Positions 17,794-27,600 of a stretch of 64,000 nucleotides of DNA are shown in pieces. Within the stretch, counting starts at the first letter, position 1. Each line of letters begins with the position of its first letter. The stretch spans positions 1 to 64,000 of the forward strand of contig CAYRLG010000003.1 in NCBI GenBank assembly GCA_964425195.1. Reading direction: 5' to 3'. A program made the position numbers and the translations under genes. Source of the DNA: Desulfamplus sp964425195 (lineage in GTDB: Bacteria > Desulfobacterota > Desulfobacteria > Desulfobacterales > Desulfobacteraceae). Under the pieces are notes generated by a model, which worked only from the letters and a program-made list of their open reading frames with translations, was not told the DNA's origin and made no database searches.

Positions 17794-19825
17794 TTTCAGC
17801 CGTAACTCTGATTGCCCTTTTACCTTTTACTGGACACTCATGTTCGCACACTCCGCAACCAATGCAACGACTTGGTTCTATAACTGGACGCTGTAACCGA
17901 ACTTCAATAGAAATTTTTGAGCCAATTATAAATTTCCCCTCTTCATCATATTTTACATCGTCATTATTACTCTCATCACTACTGTCTTTAAAAGAAGATA
18001 ATGTTACTGAATTTTCTGTATTGGCAACAATAATTCGTCTGGCTAAACTACTCATATCTTTAGCGAAATAGTCGCCAGTGCTGTAAGCTCCCCCAACAAG
18101 ATTTGAGATATCTAAAGTTATCATATTTATGTCTGAATTTACAGCGTTAGAACTGCTCTTATCGTTGTTGGTATTATCAATAGTGCTGTTATTTCTATCA
18201 ACAGATTTAATAGTGGCGATGTTTACTATCGCAAACGCTTCGCTTATTATAATTGCTTTTGGACTTACTGGGCAGTTCTCTTGACAGACAATACAAGGTC
18301 TATTCATTGACCAAGGAAGACATCTACCCTGATCCACAAACGCTGTGCCGATTTTAATGGGACACTTCTCTTTATATTGCTCTATTCCAAAACGCTGTTC
18401 AAGTTTAAGAGGCAAGATTGCACCAGTTGGGCAGATATGACCGCAAGCGATACAGTGGAGTTGACACCCGCTTGAGCCAATCCTAAAATTTAGTACTGGT
18501 GTCCATATTGCATCAAAACCACCATTAAAAATATCTGCCGGTTGAATAACGTTTGTGGGACACACACGAATACATTGACCACATTTAATACATCTTGCAA
18601 GAAACTCACTTTCAGGCACAGACCCGGGAGGACGTATAATATTGGGATTCCAGTTGCTTCCAGCGGCTGCGTTTAGGTGCATCATAGGAACAACTGCTGC
18701 ACCTAACACAACAGAGGCAGCAAACTCTCTTCTTGAAATTTGAGGCAGCAAGTATTGTCCGTCTGTTTGATAAGTTTGAGAGATTTGAGAATATTGATTA
18801 TACGATTTTTTCCCTCTAACTTGTTTAAATGGAACTACTTCAGATGAGATTGCTGATTCAGATATTTCTACTTTTGCAGATGGTGCTGCCTGATAGGTCA
18901 GAAAGGCACATTGATCCAAGCAGTTCATGCACAGTACGCATTCAGACAGGCGTATTTTACCCATTGGATCGCATGCTCCTTCACAGTGGAATTGACACTT
19001 CATGCAGTTTATGCAAGAAGAATTGTTTTTTCCTATCTGAAAAAAGCTAATACTTGAAATAAGACCAAACAATGCGCCTAACGGGCAGATATAACGGCAG
19101 TAAAATCTTGGAATCCATAAATTTAAAATAAGAGCTGTCATTCCAAAAATTCCGATAATCCATGCACCATTGTAAAATCTTGGATTAGTGCTGAGGTGCA
19201 GAACTGCACTATCTGCAAACGGCAGGAGAGTCAAATTGACAAATCTATATACAAATGGAATAGGATCCAACAAACCTGTTAAAAGTATAGGTATAGTTTG
19301 AATCAGATATGTTGTGATAAATGGGGATGCTATAATATTTGAAGAGACAAAGAACAGTAGAATACCATATTTTATTGATTGAGCTGGTCTATATCTATTT
19401 AACTGCTCCAACTCAGCTTTTGGCTTAAAGAATTTAAACTTGTTATCTTTTTCATTTTTTTTTGATTTGCTAATTTGTCCAATTTTTCCAAGAAACCCAA
19501 TAAAATGGTGGAGTGTGCCAAAAGGGCAGACCCAACCGCAGAAAAATCGACCAAAAATCAGAGTCAAAATAACTGTTAAGACTCCCCATAAAAGCCCTTT
19601 GTATATTTTGCCTGTTGTAAGAAGTGTAGAAAAACCAACCAATGGGTCAAGCTCTAAAAACCAGTTTACAGGCCATCCTCGAAGCTGCCACCATTTTATG
19701 CCAAGAGTTGATGTGATGCAAAACCAGAAAAAGAGCAATAGAAAAAATATCTGAGATATACGTCTTACTGTAACTATTTTTAACAGATTAATATTATTAG
19801 TACTTTTTCTCTTTATAGTAATCAC
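17756..19825 (-). CDS. membrane polyferredoxin, NapH-like part fused to a Tat-type ferredoxin part
   Basis: This 689-residue iron-sulfur protein has two halves. Residues 1-310 resemble NapH/YccM: about five membrane helices, FCGWVCPFG (95-103) and YCRYICPLG (242-250), and two 4Fe-4S motifs (CINCMKCQFHC at 271 and CVLCMNCLDQC at 296). Then comes SRREF (364-368) with a hydrophobic stretch, a twin-arginine-type signal in mid-protein. Residues 400-689 resemble NapG: CIKCGQCIRVCP (412), CIACGHICP (458), CIVCQENCP and CIGCGVCEHECP. It probably moves electrons from the quinone pool or a cytosolic donor to a periplasmic acceptor. A Ser/Asn-rich insert lies before the last cluster. No reductase partner is in the window. 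Confidence 0.85.
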   Translation of the reverse strand: MITIKRKSTNNINLLKIVTVRRISQIFFLLLFFWFCITSTLGIKWWQLRGWPVNWFLELDPLVGFSTLLTTGKIYKGLLWGVLTVILTLIFGRFFCGWVCPFGTLHHFIGFLGKIGQISKSKKNEKDNKFKFFKPKAELEQLNRYRPAQSIKYGILLFFVSSNIIASPFITTYLIQTIPILLTGLLDPIPFVYRFVNLTLLPFADSAVLHLSTNPRFYNGAWIIGIFGMTALILNLWIPRFYCRYICPLGALFGLISSISFFQIGKNNSSCINCMKCQFHCEGACDPMGKIRLSECVLCMNCLDQCAFLTYQAAPSAKVEISESAISSEVVPFKQVRGKKSYNQYSQISQTYQTDGQYLLPQISRREFAASVVLGAAVVPMMHLNAAAGSNWNPNIIRPPGSVPESEFLARCIKCGQCIRVCPTNVIQPADIFNGGFDAIWTPVLNFRIGSSGCQLHCIACGHICPTGAILPLKLEQRFGIEQYKEKCPIKIGTAFVDQGRCLPWSMNRPCIVCQENCPVSPKAIIISEAFAIVNIATIKSVDRNNSTIDNTNNDKSSSNAVNSDINMITLDISNLVGGAYSTGDYFAKDMSSLARRIIVANTENSVTLSSFKDSSDESNNDDVKYDEEGKFIIGSKISIEVRLQRPVIEPSRCIGCGVCEHECPVKGKRAIRVTAENESRNRNHALHW

Positions 19826-20305
19826 AGCTCTTTTATCCTATCTTTTAATTGAAGATAAATCTCAATCCAACAAGAAGAGTTTATATCGACCCCTATCAAC
19901 AATTATTTATTATAACATTGTGTCCATAAGCAAGCCACCTTTTTAATAACCACTTAAGGTATGTAAAATATCCTGCTATCTAAATATTGCAACTTATTTT
20001 AGTTTACTCATATCAAAATCAAATGGAATTGATGAGTAAACATACACCCCTTTATGGAGTGTCGGTTCCATTGTGCAAAGCAGCTTTATCAGATTAGATA
20101 TTGGCATATTATATTTAACGCAAAATATAAAAATATATCAGAAGTAAGATTTACTATTTCGTAAAAATGGGTTTTAGGGTATTTATAGTGAAATATCAGA
20201 TTGAATTAGCGTAATACTAAAAAAGGAAATGACACGCAAGTTTATTGCACTATTACTTAAAGATAGCAGCAAATATCACTGATAACTTATATAGGAGTAT
20301 AACTT
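19826..20305. other. 480-nt intergenic region with an inverted repeat
   Basis: This divergent gap separates the polyferredoxin and ferritin-like genes. It holds a perfect 9-bp inverted repeat (TTTACTCAT at 20003-20011, ATGAGTAAA at 20032-20040) and a smaller hairpin (ACACCCC/GGAGTGT at 20044-20062). No convincing gene is seen. A 17-codon frame near 20230 lacks a properly spaced ribosome site. Promoters for both flanking genes should lie here, but I cannot place them with confidence. Confidence 0.45.
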
Positions 20306-20809
20306 ATGATACAAAACAACACCTTGGAAATACTAAAACAGGCAATTATGATTGAAAAGAGGGGCTATGCCTTTTATCATAAAGTGGCAGAGCAAGCGCC
20401 AGATAAAGATGTAAAATCTTTCTTTGAATCTATGGCTCAAGAAGAGCTAAGCCACATAAAGATTCTGACATCGCAATTTCAGATATATAATAAAAAGGGG
20501 AAATTTGACTCTGGACTATTTGATGAAAATGAAGAGATTAAACTTACCTTCTCAATTCTTGACAGTAATATAATGAAAAAAATAGCAGCCGCAGGCTTTG
20601 AAGCGGCTGCTATATCTGCATCTATAGCTCTTGAGCAACGCTCTATTGATGTCTATTCAAATCAGGCTAAAGAGGCAACTGATCCTGAAGAGAAAAAACT
20701 TTATACTTGGCTTGCAACATGGGAGAGCCATCACCTCAAAATGCTTATGGAGATCGACAGAGCACTGCTGGATCAAGCATGGAGTGATAACAATTTTTGG
20801 CCATTCTAA
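20306..20809 (+). CDS. ferritin-like / rubrerythrin-family protein
   Basis: This 167-residue helical protein carries the paired carboxylate motifs of the ferritin-like fold: IEKRGYAFYH (helix 1), AQEELSHIKIL (helix 2), ALEQRSIDVY (helix 3) and WESHHLKML (helix 4). These form a di-iron centre in rubrerythrin-type proteins. The C-terminal rubredoxin-like domain of classical rubrerythrin is absent. The role is probably iron or peroxide handling. AGGAG precedes the ATG. The next gene starts 16 nt later on the same strand. Confidence 0.85.
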   Translation: MIQNNTLEILKQAIMIEKRGYAFYHKVAEQAPDKDVKSFFESMAQEELSHIKILTSQFQIYNKKGKFDSGLFDENEEIKLTFSILDSNIMKKIAAAGFEAAAISASIALEQRSIDVYSNQAKEATDPEEKKLYTWLATWESHHLKMLMEIDRALLDQAWSDNNFWPF

Positions 20810-20825
20810 TTTTCCGGAGATTTTT

Positions 20826-21848
20826 TTGTTTACAATGATACCTGTTTATCCTGAATCTGTTGAGATTCATTTAGGTTTAAGGGATATATTACACCCTATG
20901 TTTCAGAAGCTACCAGACGGTATCTCTGAGTTTACTTTTGCAAATCTCTATCTTTTTCAAAAGTCTCATCAATACAGAATTTCAAGACTTCAGAAAGATA
21001 TGGTGAAAGATGTTTCTTTTTTCAATGCCCTACCTCAAGAAAATGGAGCAGACCTATTTATAATTACTGGTTCTGATCGTTTAGTAGCCTCTGAATCAAA
21101 TGAATCTATATCCAACCTTTCAACCAAATCAAATATAACTCTTCAAGATACTACCCCTAAATTAGAAAAATTTTTTATGCTCCCATTTGCTATTCCCGAG
21201 CAGCCGCTGCTTGATATGCTATTTGAGGAGCATATCACCTTAAAGTGTGCATCAGAGAGTCAAGCAAAATTGTTTTTTAATATGGGCTACGAGCTGTTTG
21301 AAGATCGAGATAATTTTGATTATCTTTACAAACGAGAGAATCTTGCTGAACTACCGGGAAGACACTACCATAAAAAAAGGAATCTTATAAAAGCATTTGT
21401 AAATAATCACAACTATGAGGGACGCCCCCTTCTTGAGCAATATTTGCCAGATGCTTTGAAGATTCTTAATAGGTGGAGAGAAAATAGAGTTGCAAATGGC
21501 AATGATGAAGGGGACTATATTGCTGCAAAAGAGGCATTAGAAAAAGGGGAAGTTCTTCAGTTGTGCGGAGGAATTTATTATGTTGAAGATGAGCCTGTTG
21601 CTTACTCTCTTGGAGAAGAGCTTGCCTGTGGTAAGAGCTTTGTAATCCATTTTGAAAAAGCAGTAAATGGATACAAGGGATTATGGCAATTTGTTAATCA
21701 GGCTTTTGCATCCATTATTACAGAACATTATGAGACTATCAACCGCGAGCAAGATTTAGGTGATGAAGGTTTAAGACATGCAAAACTTAGTTACCACCCT
21801 ACAGGTTTTGTAAAGAAATATAAGATAAGAGAAAAAAACAATAGATAG
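20826..21848 (+). CDS. DUF2156 / phosphatidylglycerol lysyltransferase-like protein
   Basis: A TTG start at 20826 is chosen because GGAGA ends 5 nt upstream, while the first ATG at 20835 is 14 nt away. This gives 340 residues. The pattern (LHPMFQKLPDGISEFTFANLY near the start, HKKRNLIKAFVNNH in the middle, GLWQFVNQAFA and a C-terminal KLSYHPTGFVKKY) matches the DUF2156 family with its tandem GNAT-like fold, related to the catalytic part of MprF. The family may use aminoacyl-tRNA as donor. The actual substrate is unknown. It is likely co-transcribed with the ferritin-like gene. Confidence 0.8.
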   Translation: MFTMIPVYPESVEIHLGLRDILHPMFQKLPDGISEFTFANLYLFQKSHQYRISRLQKDMVKDVSFFNALPQENGADLFIITGSDRLVASESNESISNLSTKSNITLQDTTPKLEKFFMLPFAIPEQPLLDMLFEEHITLKCASESQAKLFFNMGYELFEDRDNFDYLYKRENLAELPGRHYHKKRNLIKAFVNNHNYEGRPLLEQYLPDALKILNRWRENRVANGNDEGDYIAAKEALEKGEVLQLCGGIYYVEDEPVAYSLGEELACGKSFVIHFEKAVNGYKGLWQFVNQAFASIITEHYETINREQDLGDEGLRHAKLSYHPTGFVKKYKIREKNNR

Positions 21849-21879
21849 ACAAACTATAAGTTACTTCAATTTCTCTGTA

Positions 21880-22881
21880 CTATTTTATAACCACCACAGT
21901 AGTGTCATCATAATCCCTGCGAAAACTGTTTATTATGTGGTAGGCAATCTCCTGAGGTGATTTAACAAGCATATTTTTATCAAGTTCAAACCTGTGTGAT
22001 ATTCCGTCTGTAAATGATACAATACAGGAGGTACGAATATACGGAACCACAACAGGATTTATAATTGGAATGGCAGCCCCAACTGTTCCATTGACGCTGT
22101 AAAGATGGGTAGCACGCTCTCCATTGTATATTCTGGTCTCAATATTACCAACGCTTATATATTCAACTGTCTCTGCTATTAAATCTACTCTTCCAAGGCA
22201 TATTGCCGCCCCTCTCTCCTTTTGCAAAGCCTTATGACACTGGGTGATTATCCATACTAAACTTTTACTATAGTTGTTCTCAAGAATGGCAAGAGCTTTT
22301 ACTGCTGTAATATTAGCACCAACTCCATGACCAAGGGCATCAATAACACCCCAAAAAAATGATGAAGGAAGAGATTTGATATAAAAAGCATCGCCTGAGA
22401 CTCTCTCTCCCTGTTTTGGAAAGCTCATGACTGAATATTTTATTCGGCTCTCTGAAATACGGCGTCTATGTTTTATAGCAGAGATAACAATAAGACCACT
22501 ATCTTCAACTGTAGTTTCAAATTCGTCCATAAGCCGTTTTATTCCAGACAAACCGATTCCAAGCGAACCTGATAATGAGAAACCATCTTCAAGATAACGC
22601 TCCATATCCATTTGAACTGCTGGAATAATGGGAGTATTTTTTGATATTATTTTAAGAGATACAATCTCTCCGTTAATAGTTGGGAGTATAGAGAGCGTTC
22701 CGCCTGATTTTGCATATTTGACGACATTGCTTGCCATCTCTCCTATAGCAATCTCAATCTCAGCCCGCTCAATCTCACTGAATCCCATCAGACGCGAAAC
22801 GGCATCACCTTTTTTTCTTGCCCTTAATACATCCATCTCATTATTGATAAAAAACTCAACTATTTCAGGAGCTTGCTGCAT
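21880..22881 (-). CDS. HATPase-SpoIIE phosphatase fusion (RsbX-like)
   Basis: ATG at 22881 is preferred over an in-frame GTG at 22896 that overlaps the preceding gene. The product is about 333 residues. An N-terminal GHKL ATPase domain resembling RsbT/RsbW (about 1-130; N-box EMASNVVKYA, G-box GSLGIGLSG) is followed by a PP2C/SpoIIE phosphatase domain (about 145-333) with metal aspartates in GVIDALGHG, SFTDGIS and RDYDDTT. In stressosomes RsbX removes phosphates from RsbR and RsbS to reset the complex. It is the last gene of the minus-strand run, 5 nt after rsbT. No RsbU or sigma factor is near. Confidence 0.87.
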   Translation of the reverse strand: MQQAPEIVEFFINNEMDVLRARKKGDAVSRLMGFSEIERAEIEIAIGEMASNVVKYAKSGGTLSILPTINGEIVSLKIISKNTPIIPAVQMDMERYLEDGFSLSGSLGIGLSGIKRLMDEFETTVEDSGLIVISAIKHRRRISESRIKYSVMSFPKQGERVSGDAFYIKSLPSSFFWGVIDALGHGVGANITAVKALAILENNYSKSLVWIITQCHKALQKERGAAICLGRVDLIAETVEYISVGNIETRIYNGERATHLYSVNGTVGAAIPIINPVVVPYIRTSCIVSFTDGISHRFELDKNMLVKSPQEIAYHIINSFRRDYDDTTVVVIK

Positions 22882-22886
22882 AATTA

Positions 22887-23318
22887 TCACTTCCACTCAG
22901 CAATTTCAATTTTTGTCCCTTTTCCGCGTACTGACTCAATAGAGAAATTTCTACAAAGTTTCTTTGAACCGCTTAAACCTAAACCAAGAGAATTTGTTGT
23001 GCTATAACCCTCTTTCATTGCAAGATCAATATCAGCTATTCCAGGTCCTTTATCTTCAAAGATACACCTAAAACCCTTTCTTCCGGGCTGGTCATATCTG
23101 ATAATGGTCATTTCACCTTTTCCAGCATGAACTATTATATTTCGAGACAATTCAGAAACCGCTGTTACCACTCTTGTCTGGTCTAACAAGGAGAACTTCA
23201 TCTCATTCATAAGCTCTCTGACTTTTTGCCTTGCCACAATAACATCTTCATAGCTTGCAACAGAAATTGTAGTAGAGACTGACTGCTCTGAATCTCTGCT
23301 ATCTTGGTATTTTTCCAT
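22887..23318 (-). CDS. rsbT: stressosome switch kinase RsbT-like
   Basis: ATG at 23318 is chosen because AGGAG lies 7 nt upstream; the longer frame to 23363 has no ribosome site. The product is 143 residues with a GHKL fold: N-box VSELSRNIIVHAG, D-box FEDKGPGI and G-box SLGLGLSGSKKL. RsbT phosphorylates the STAS domains of RsbS and RsbR and, once released, activates a partner. It overlaps the end of rsbS by 20 nt, indicating translational coupling and a fixed ratio. The motifs match RsbT of Bacillus closely by eye. Confidence 0.88.
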   Translation of the reverse strand: MEKYQDSRDSEQSVSTTISVASYEDVIVARQKVRELMNEMKFSLLDQTRVVTAVSELSRNIIVHAGKGEMTIIRYDQPGRKGFRCIFEDKGPGIADIDLAMKEGYSTTNSLGLGLSGSKKLCRNFSIESVRGKGTKIEIAEWK

Positions 23319-23679
23319 GAAGCGTCTCCTGTAATTTCCGTAGAAGGTTAAGACCATCTTCAAGATTTAGGGCAGTGTTAAGATTTTCCATACGCAATCC
23401 TAACTGAATCAGCGTAAGAACAACCTCTTTTTTCATGCCTACAATCACAGATTCCGCTCCCATAAGTTTAGCCATTTTACTTGTATCAACCAAAATTCTG
23501 CCTAAGAAACTGTCAATAATAGAGACAGCAGAGACATCAATAACAAGACCAGAAGCGCTTGTTTTTTCAATTTTGTACAGTACCTCTTCTTGCATCTTCT
23601 TTGCTCCAATATCGTCAAGCTCTGTCTGAATTGGAACAACAACATTTTTTCCAATCATAAGAATAGGAATATCAATCAT
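23299..23679 (-). CDS. rsbS: stressosome scaffold RsbS-like STAS protein
   Basis: This 126-residue protein is a single STAS domain. The conserved serine phosphorylated by RsbT is S57 in SIIDSFLGR. MGAESVIVGMKKEV and the helix with LIQLGL match RsbS. In stressosomes RsbS and RsbR build the icosahedral core that holds RsbT. The gene lies 19 nt after rsbR and overlaps rsbT. Confidence 0.9.
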   Translation of the reverse strand: MIDIPILMIGKNVVVPIQTELDDIGAKKMQEEVLYKIEKTSASGLVIDVSAVSIIDSFLGRILVDTSKMAKLMGAESVIVGMKKEVVLTLIQLGLRMENLNTALNLEDGLNLLRKLQETLHGKIPR

Positions 23680-23698
23680 AAATAAACTCTCCTTGACC

Positions 23699-24538
23699 CT
23701 ATATAATTTTTTGTTCAGTCATTTGAAGAGCAAGTTGAAGCCCGTCAGCAAGCGTTGTTCTGGTTACAATGCCTGAAAGGTCAACTCCAAGCTGAACAAG
23801 AGTTTGAGATATTTTTGCCCTTATACCTGTTATAAGACACTCTGCCCCCATAAGTTTTGCGGCTGTGGCTGCTGTTATAAGGTGTCTTGCAACAAGAGAG
23901 TCAACAATTGGAATTCCTGAAATATCTATAATTGCAACCTTTGATTGTGTATCTTCTATGGCAGATAACATTGTCTCCATCATAAGCTGGGTGCGTGAGC
24001 TATCAAGCATACCGACAAGTGGAATAAGAACGATATCTTTCCACACTTTTACAACAGGAACAGATACGTCCATGAATGCTCTCTGTTGTTCTTTAATTAG
24101 CTCTTCTTTTGACTCAAGGTATGTCTGGAATGAAAAAAGCCCAAGTTTGTCAACAATTGAATTTATAAAGAGAATATACTCAGAAAGTACACTATTTTGA
24201 CCACACTCATTTTGTAGTATTGGAAATATTGCATCTTTAATTAAAAATATGAGCTGGGCTGTTTCAGTAGGAGTGATGTTTCTTAAGCTCATCTCTTTGC
24301 TAAGTTCAGCCACCTGCTTCTCTATTTTTTTATAATCTTCATGTTCATAAGTGTTAATTGTTTTAACAGCTTTTATAAGAGTGTCAGCAATATCTTGTGT
24401 TATCTTTTCCACCTGATTGAGACCAATAAGCTCAACAAGCGTACGGGACTGTATTATCAACTGCTTCTTCCATGAATCACAGATTTTTCCCCTGTTTTTA
24501 GATAAAATTGAGCTTATCTCATTTCCGATGAATGTCAT
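23699..24538 (-). CDS. rsbR: stressosome sensor RsbR-like protein
   Basis: This 279-residue protein has an N-terminal helical sensor domain (about 1-145, RsbRD_N type) and a C-terminal STAS domain (about 158-275). The two phosphorylation positions of Bacillus RsbR correspond to S214 in IPIVDSLVARH and T246 in ISQTLVQLG. No haem ligand or flavin motif can be assigned, so the input signal is unknown. GGAGAG precedes the ATG. It opens the rsbR-S-T-X cluster, 90 nt after cheA and separated from it by a palindromic repeat. Confidence 0.88.
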   Translation of the reverse strand: MTFIGNEISSILSKNRGKICDSWKKQLIIQSRTLVELIGLNQVEKITQDIADTLIKAVKTINTYEHEDYKKIEKQVAELSKEMSLRNITPTETAQLIFLIKDAIFPILQNECGQNSVLSEYILFINSIVDKLGLFSFQTYLESKEELIKEQQRAFMDVSVPVVKVWKDIVLIPLVGMLDSSRTQLMMETMLSAIEDTQSKVAIIDISGIPIVDSLVARHLITAATAAKLMGAECLITGIRAKISQTLVQLGVDLSGIVTRTTLADGLQLALQMTEQKII

Positions 24539-24586
24539 TTTGTTTTCTCTCCTGATTTGGTTATCTTTATAAATTTGATTAATTGC

Positions 24587-24619
24587 AGATTTGACGACTT
24601 TCTAAAAGTTGTCAAATCT
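24587..24619. repeat. palindromic repeat, copy 1 (TTTGACRACTTT family)
   Basis: AGATTTGACGACTTT and AAAGTTGTCAAATCT form a 15-bp stem with one G-T pair and a 3-nt loop, in the gap between cheA and rsbR. There is no U-tract on either strand, so it is not a standard terminator. Related copies lie at 34782-34814 and 55871-55922. Confidence 0.85.
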
Positions 24620-24628
24620 ATTTAATAT

Positions 24629-27600
24629 TCACCCCATAAGCTGTTCTGGATTTATAACAAGCAACACCCTTCCATCTCCAAGAATACTGATGCCGCTTAT
24701 GACATCAAGCCCTGAGAGCATAGAAGGTAGAGGTTTCACAGCTATCTCCATATTTTTGTCAAAACGGTCGATTATAACGCCGTATTTATCTCTTGAAGTT
24801 TTAATAATTACGATTGGAATATCATTGTTCCCCATATCCCGCCTGTCATGCAGCAAATAAGCAGAATCAGAAGCTAAAAGCTCATCAAGAAAATGGACAG
24901 AGATAACCTCACCTCTATAGTAAAACATAAGCTGATCGCCTGCACGTATAAATTTATTTAGCTGGACTTTAAGCGTCTCTATTATATAATTAATTGGAAT
25001 TGCGTAAGAATTGCCTCCAGCTTCAACAAAAAGAACAGTATCAATGCCCATTGATGTTGGAATTGAGAGTGTAATCTGTGTGCCTTCGCCAGCTTCTGAC
25101 ATTACAGATACAGTTCCGCCCAGCGAATGGATAGTGGTTTTCACAACGTCCATTCCAACGCCTCTTCCAGAGACATCAGTAATCTGCTCTGCTGTGGAGA
25201 GTCCCGGCATAAATATAATATCCATAAGATTAGGATCATTTACAGATGTGAAATTAAGACCAAGTTTTTGAGCCTTTTCAAACAGTTTTTCTTTATTAAT
25301 GCCCCGCCCGTCATCATTTATCCTGATTACAATATTGCTGCCTTCACGCGAAGCCTTAAGCAAAATTGTCCCTTTTTCAGTTTTTCCAGCTTTTTTACGC
25401 TCAACAGGGGTTTCAATTCCATGATCGCAGGAGTTGCGGATAAGATGGACAAGCGGATCAGATAGAACATCAGCAACCTTTTTATCTATCTCAATATCCT
25501 CTCCATCAGTCATTATCTGAATCATCTTATTCTGTTTTCTGCTGATATCTCTGACAACACGGGAAAATTTCTGAAAAATGCCTCTGATTGGAATCATTCT
25601 TAAAGATATAACTCCATGCTGGACATCGTTTGTAAGACGGGCAAAAAGATGGAGATTCTCTTTTAAATCTTTTACTATTTCATTAGTTTCATTTTGATTT
25701 TGTGCAGACACAAGACGGGTTAAAAGATATGAATAGGTGTTTCTTGCAATAAGCATCTCTCCGACAAGATTTGAAAAAGATTCAACTTTATGCTCGTCAA
25801 CCCTCATTGTCTTGATGCCTTGAGGCTCGTCAGTTTGCTGTGCTGATGATATTTTGGATGTTGGCACCATTGAGATTATTTTCTGTTTGGTTAATGCAGA
25901 ATCCAAATCATCTTTAGTTATCTTGCCTGACTCTAAAAGAATCTGCCCCACAGGTTTTTGTGCCTCAAGTGCAGAGCTTAAATCCTCCTTTTTTATCTTA
26001 CCTTCTGAAATAAGTATTTCACCGATTTTTTTAGGCTCCCCAAAAAATTCGCCCATAGTATCAACAATACTGTTCACAATATCAGAAAACAACAGACTTA
26101 CACTTTGAATATCTTGTTCTGGAGCTATTTTCTCAATATTTAAGAGGGAATCTGAGGCTATCTGCTCTAAAGATTTATGACCAACAGTTGAAGATGCTTT
26201 TATAAGATCCTTAAGTGTCCGTTTTATGGAGTTTAGAAAAATAGGATCTGCGTTTGAATCTGAAGCAGTGAACTTATCCATCAACTGAATCAAAATAGCC
26301 TTAAATTGGAGGATCTGTTCAATATAGACCTCGTTAAGCTCTTTATCTTCTATAACAAATTGGGATTGCTCTGTTAAATCATCAGAATCCGCACTGCTGC
26401 CATCTTCTGTTCCGCTCTCAATATCTGCTCTCTGCAAGTCAAGATAATATTTTATCCGTTTATAAAGCTGACTTTGCGAACGGATATTTTTTTCTGCCTC
26501 AATATCTGCAAAAGCCCCTTTTATAAAATCTACTGATTGGAGAGCAAGCTCAACAATATCTTGAGAACGCTCAAGTTTTTTTAATCGTAAAAGATCAAGA
26601 ATAGACTCAAACGCATGGCTAAAGGTTACTAAATCTTTAAATCCCATTAAATCAGAATCGCCTTTTATATTATGTACCACTCTAAAAAGCTCATCTAAAG
26701 CAGATACAGTACCTCTCTCCTCATATTCCATAACCGCTTTTTCTGCAGTCTGGAGCATATCAAGAGAGCCTTCTATAAACTCTGCCATTGCCTCTTTGCT
26801 TCTTATAATATCTTCAAAAGAGTCTGAACTTGATTGTTTTGACTCTCCAGCCTTATTTTGATGCTGAAAATAGGATGCTTGTTTAGAATCAGCAGGATCA
26901 GATATTTTTTCTAAAAGCTCTTCAACTTCAATCAGCTCCTCATCAAAAACAAGATCATAAACCTCTTTTAATGTCATTGATGTTGCAACATAGATAATTG
27001 GGTCAAGATAGAGTTGAAGAGGCTCAAAATTTTGAATCGTTGGAACAGGATTTTCCTTTTTTAACGTAACATAATAAATAGATGAGGCTTCATAAAGATT
27101 TTTAAGAAACACCAAAGGATCATAGCCGTTCTCAAAATGGGCAGATGTGTATTTAAGCGTTATTTTAAAGATATTATCGCCATTTTCTGCCCTTTTAAGA
27201 AATGAGTCATATACATTGTCAGGTATTGAACCTTTTTTGATTGAAATACTATAACTTGTGCTATCCTGCTCTTTTTCTGTTTGCTGGGTAGATTGAGAAG
27301 GTTCTGTAATATTCTGAGGCTTTTCCTCTCTGTCTGATGCATCATCATGGGAATCAGCTTGAATATTTTTATCTTTTTCTAAACAAGCTGCAATTCTATC
27401 AATAAGCTCATAGTTAAGCTCTGGAGTCCCGCCGTCAGCACAGATATCAATCATGCTTGAAATTTCATCAGAACCAGATAGAATCACATCAACCATATCT
27501 GGGGACAAAGAGAGTTTGCCATCACGTAGAGCATTTAAAAGCCCCTCTAAATGGTGTGTAAAATCAGATATGACACCAAGCTCAAACGAGCCTGCACTTC

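Noticed and set aside
20101..20130. Possible sigma-54 promoter (TTGGCATATTATATTTAACGC) upstream of the ferritin-like gene
   Set aside because: The GG and GC elements do not fit TGGCAC-N5-TTGC in sequence or spacing.
20230..20283. 17-codon frame upstream of the ferritin-like gene
   Set aside because: The AAGGAA is too close to the ATG and no family is recognised.
20631..20825. N-terminal extension of the DUF2156 gene into the ferritin-like gene
   Set aside because: The TTG at 20826 has a well-spaced GGAGA and the family motif begins there; the extension is an out-of-frame reading of the previous gene.
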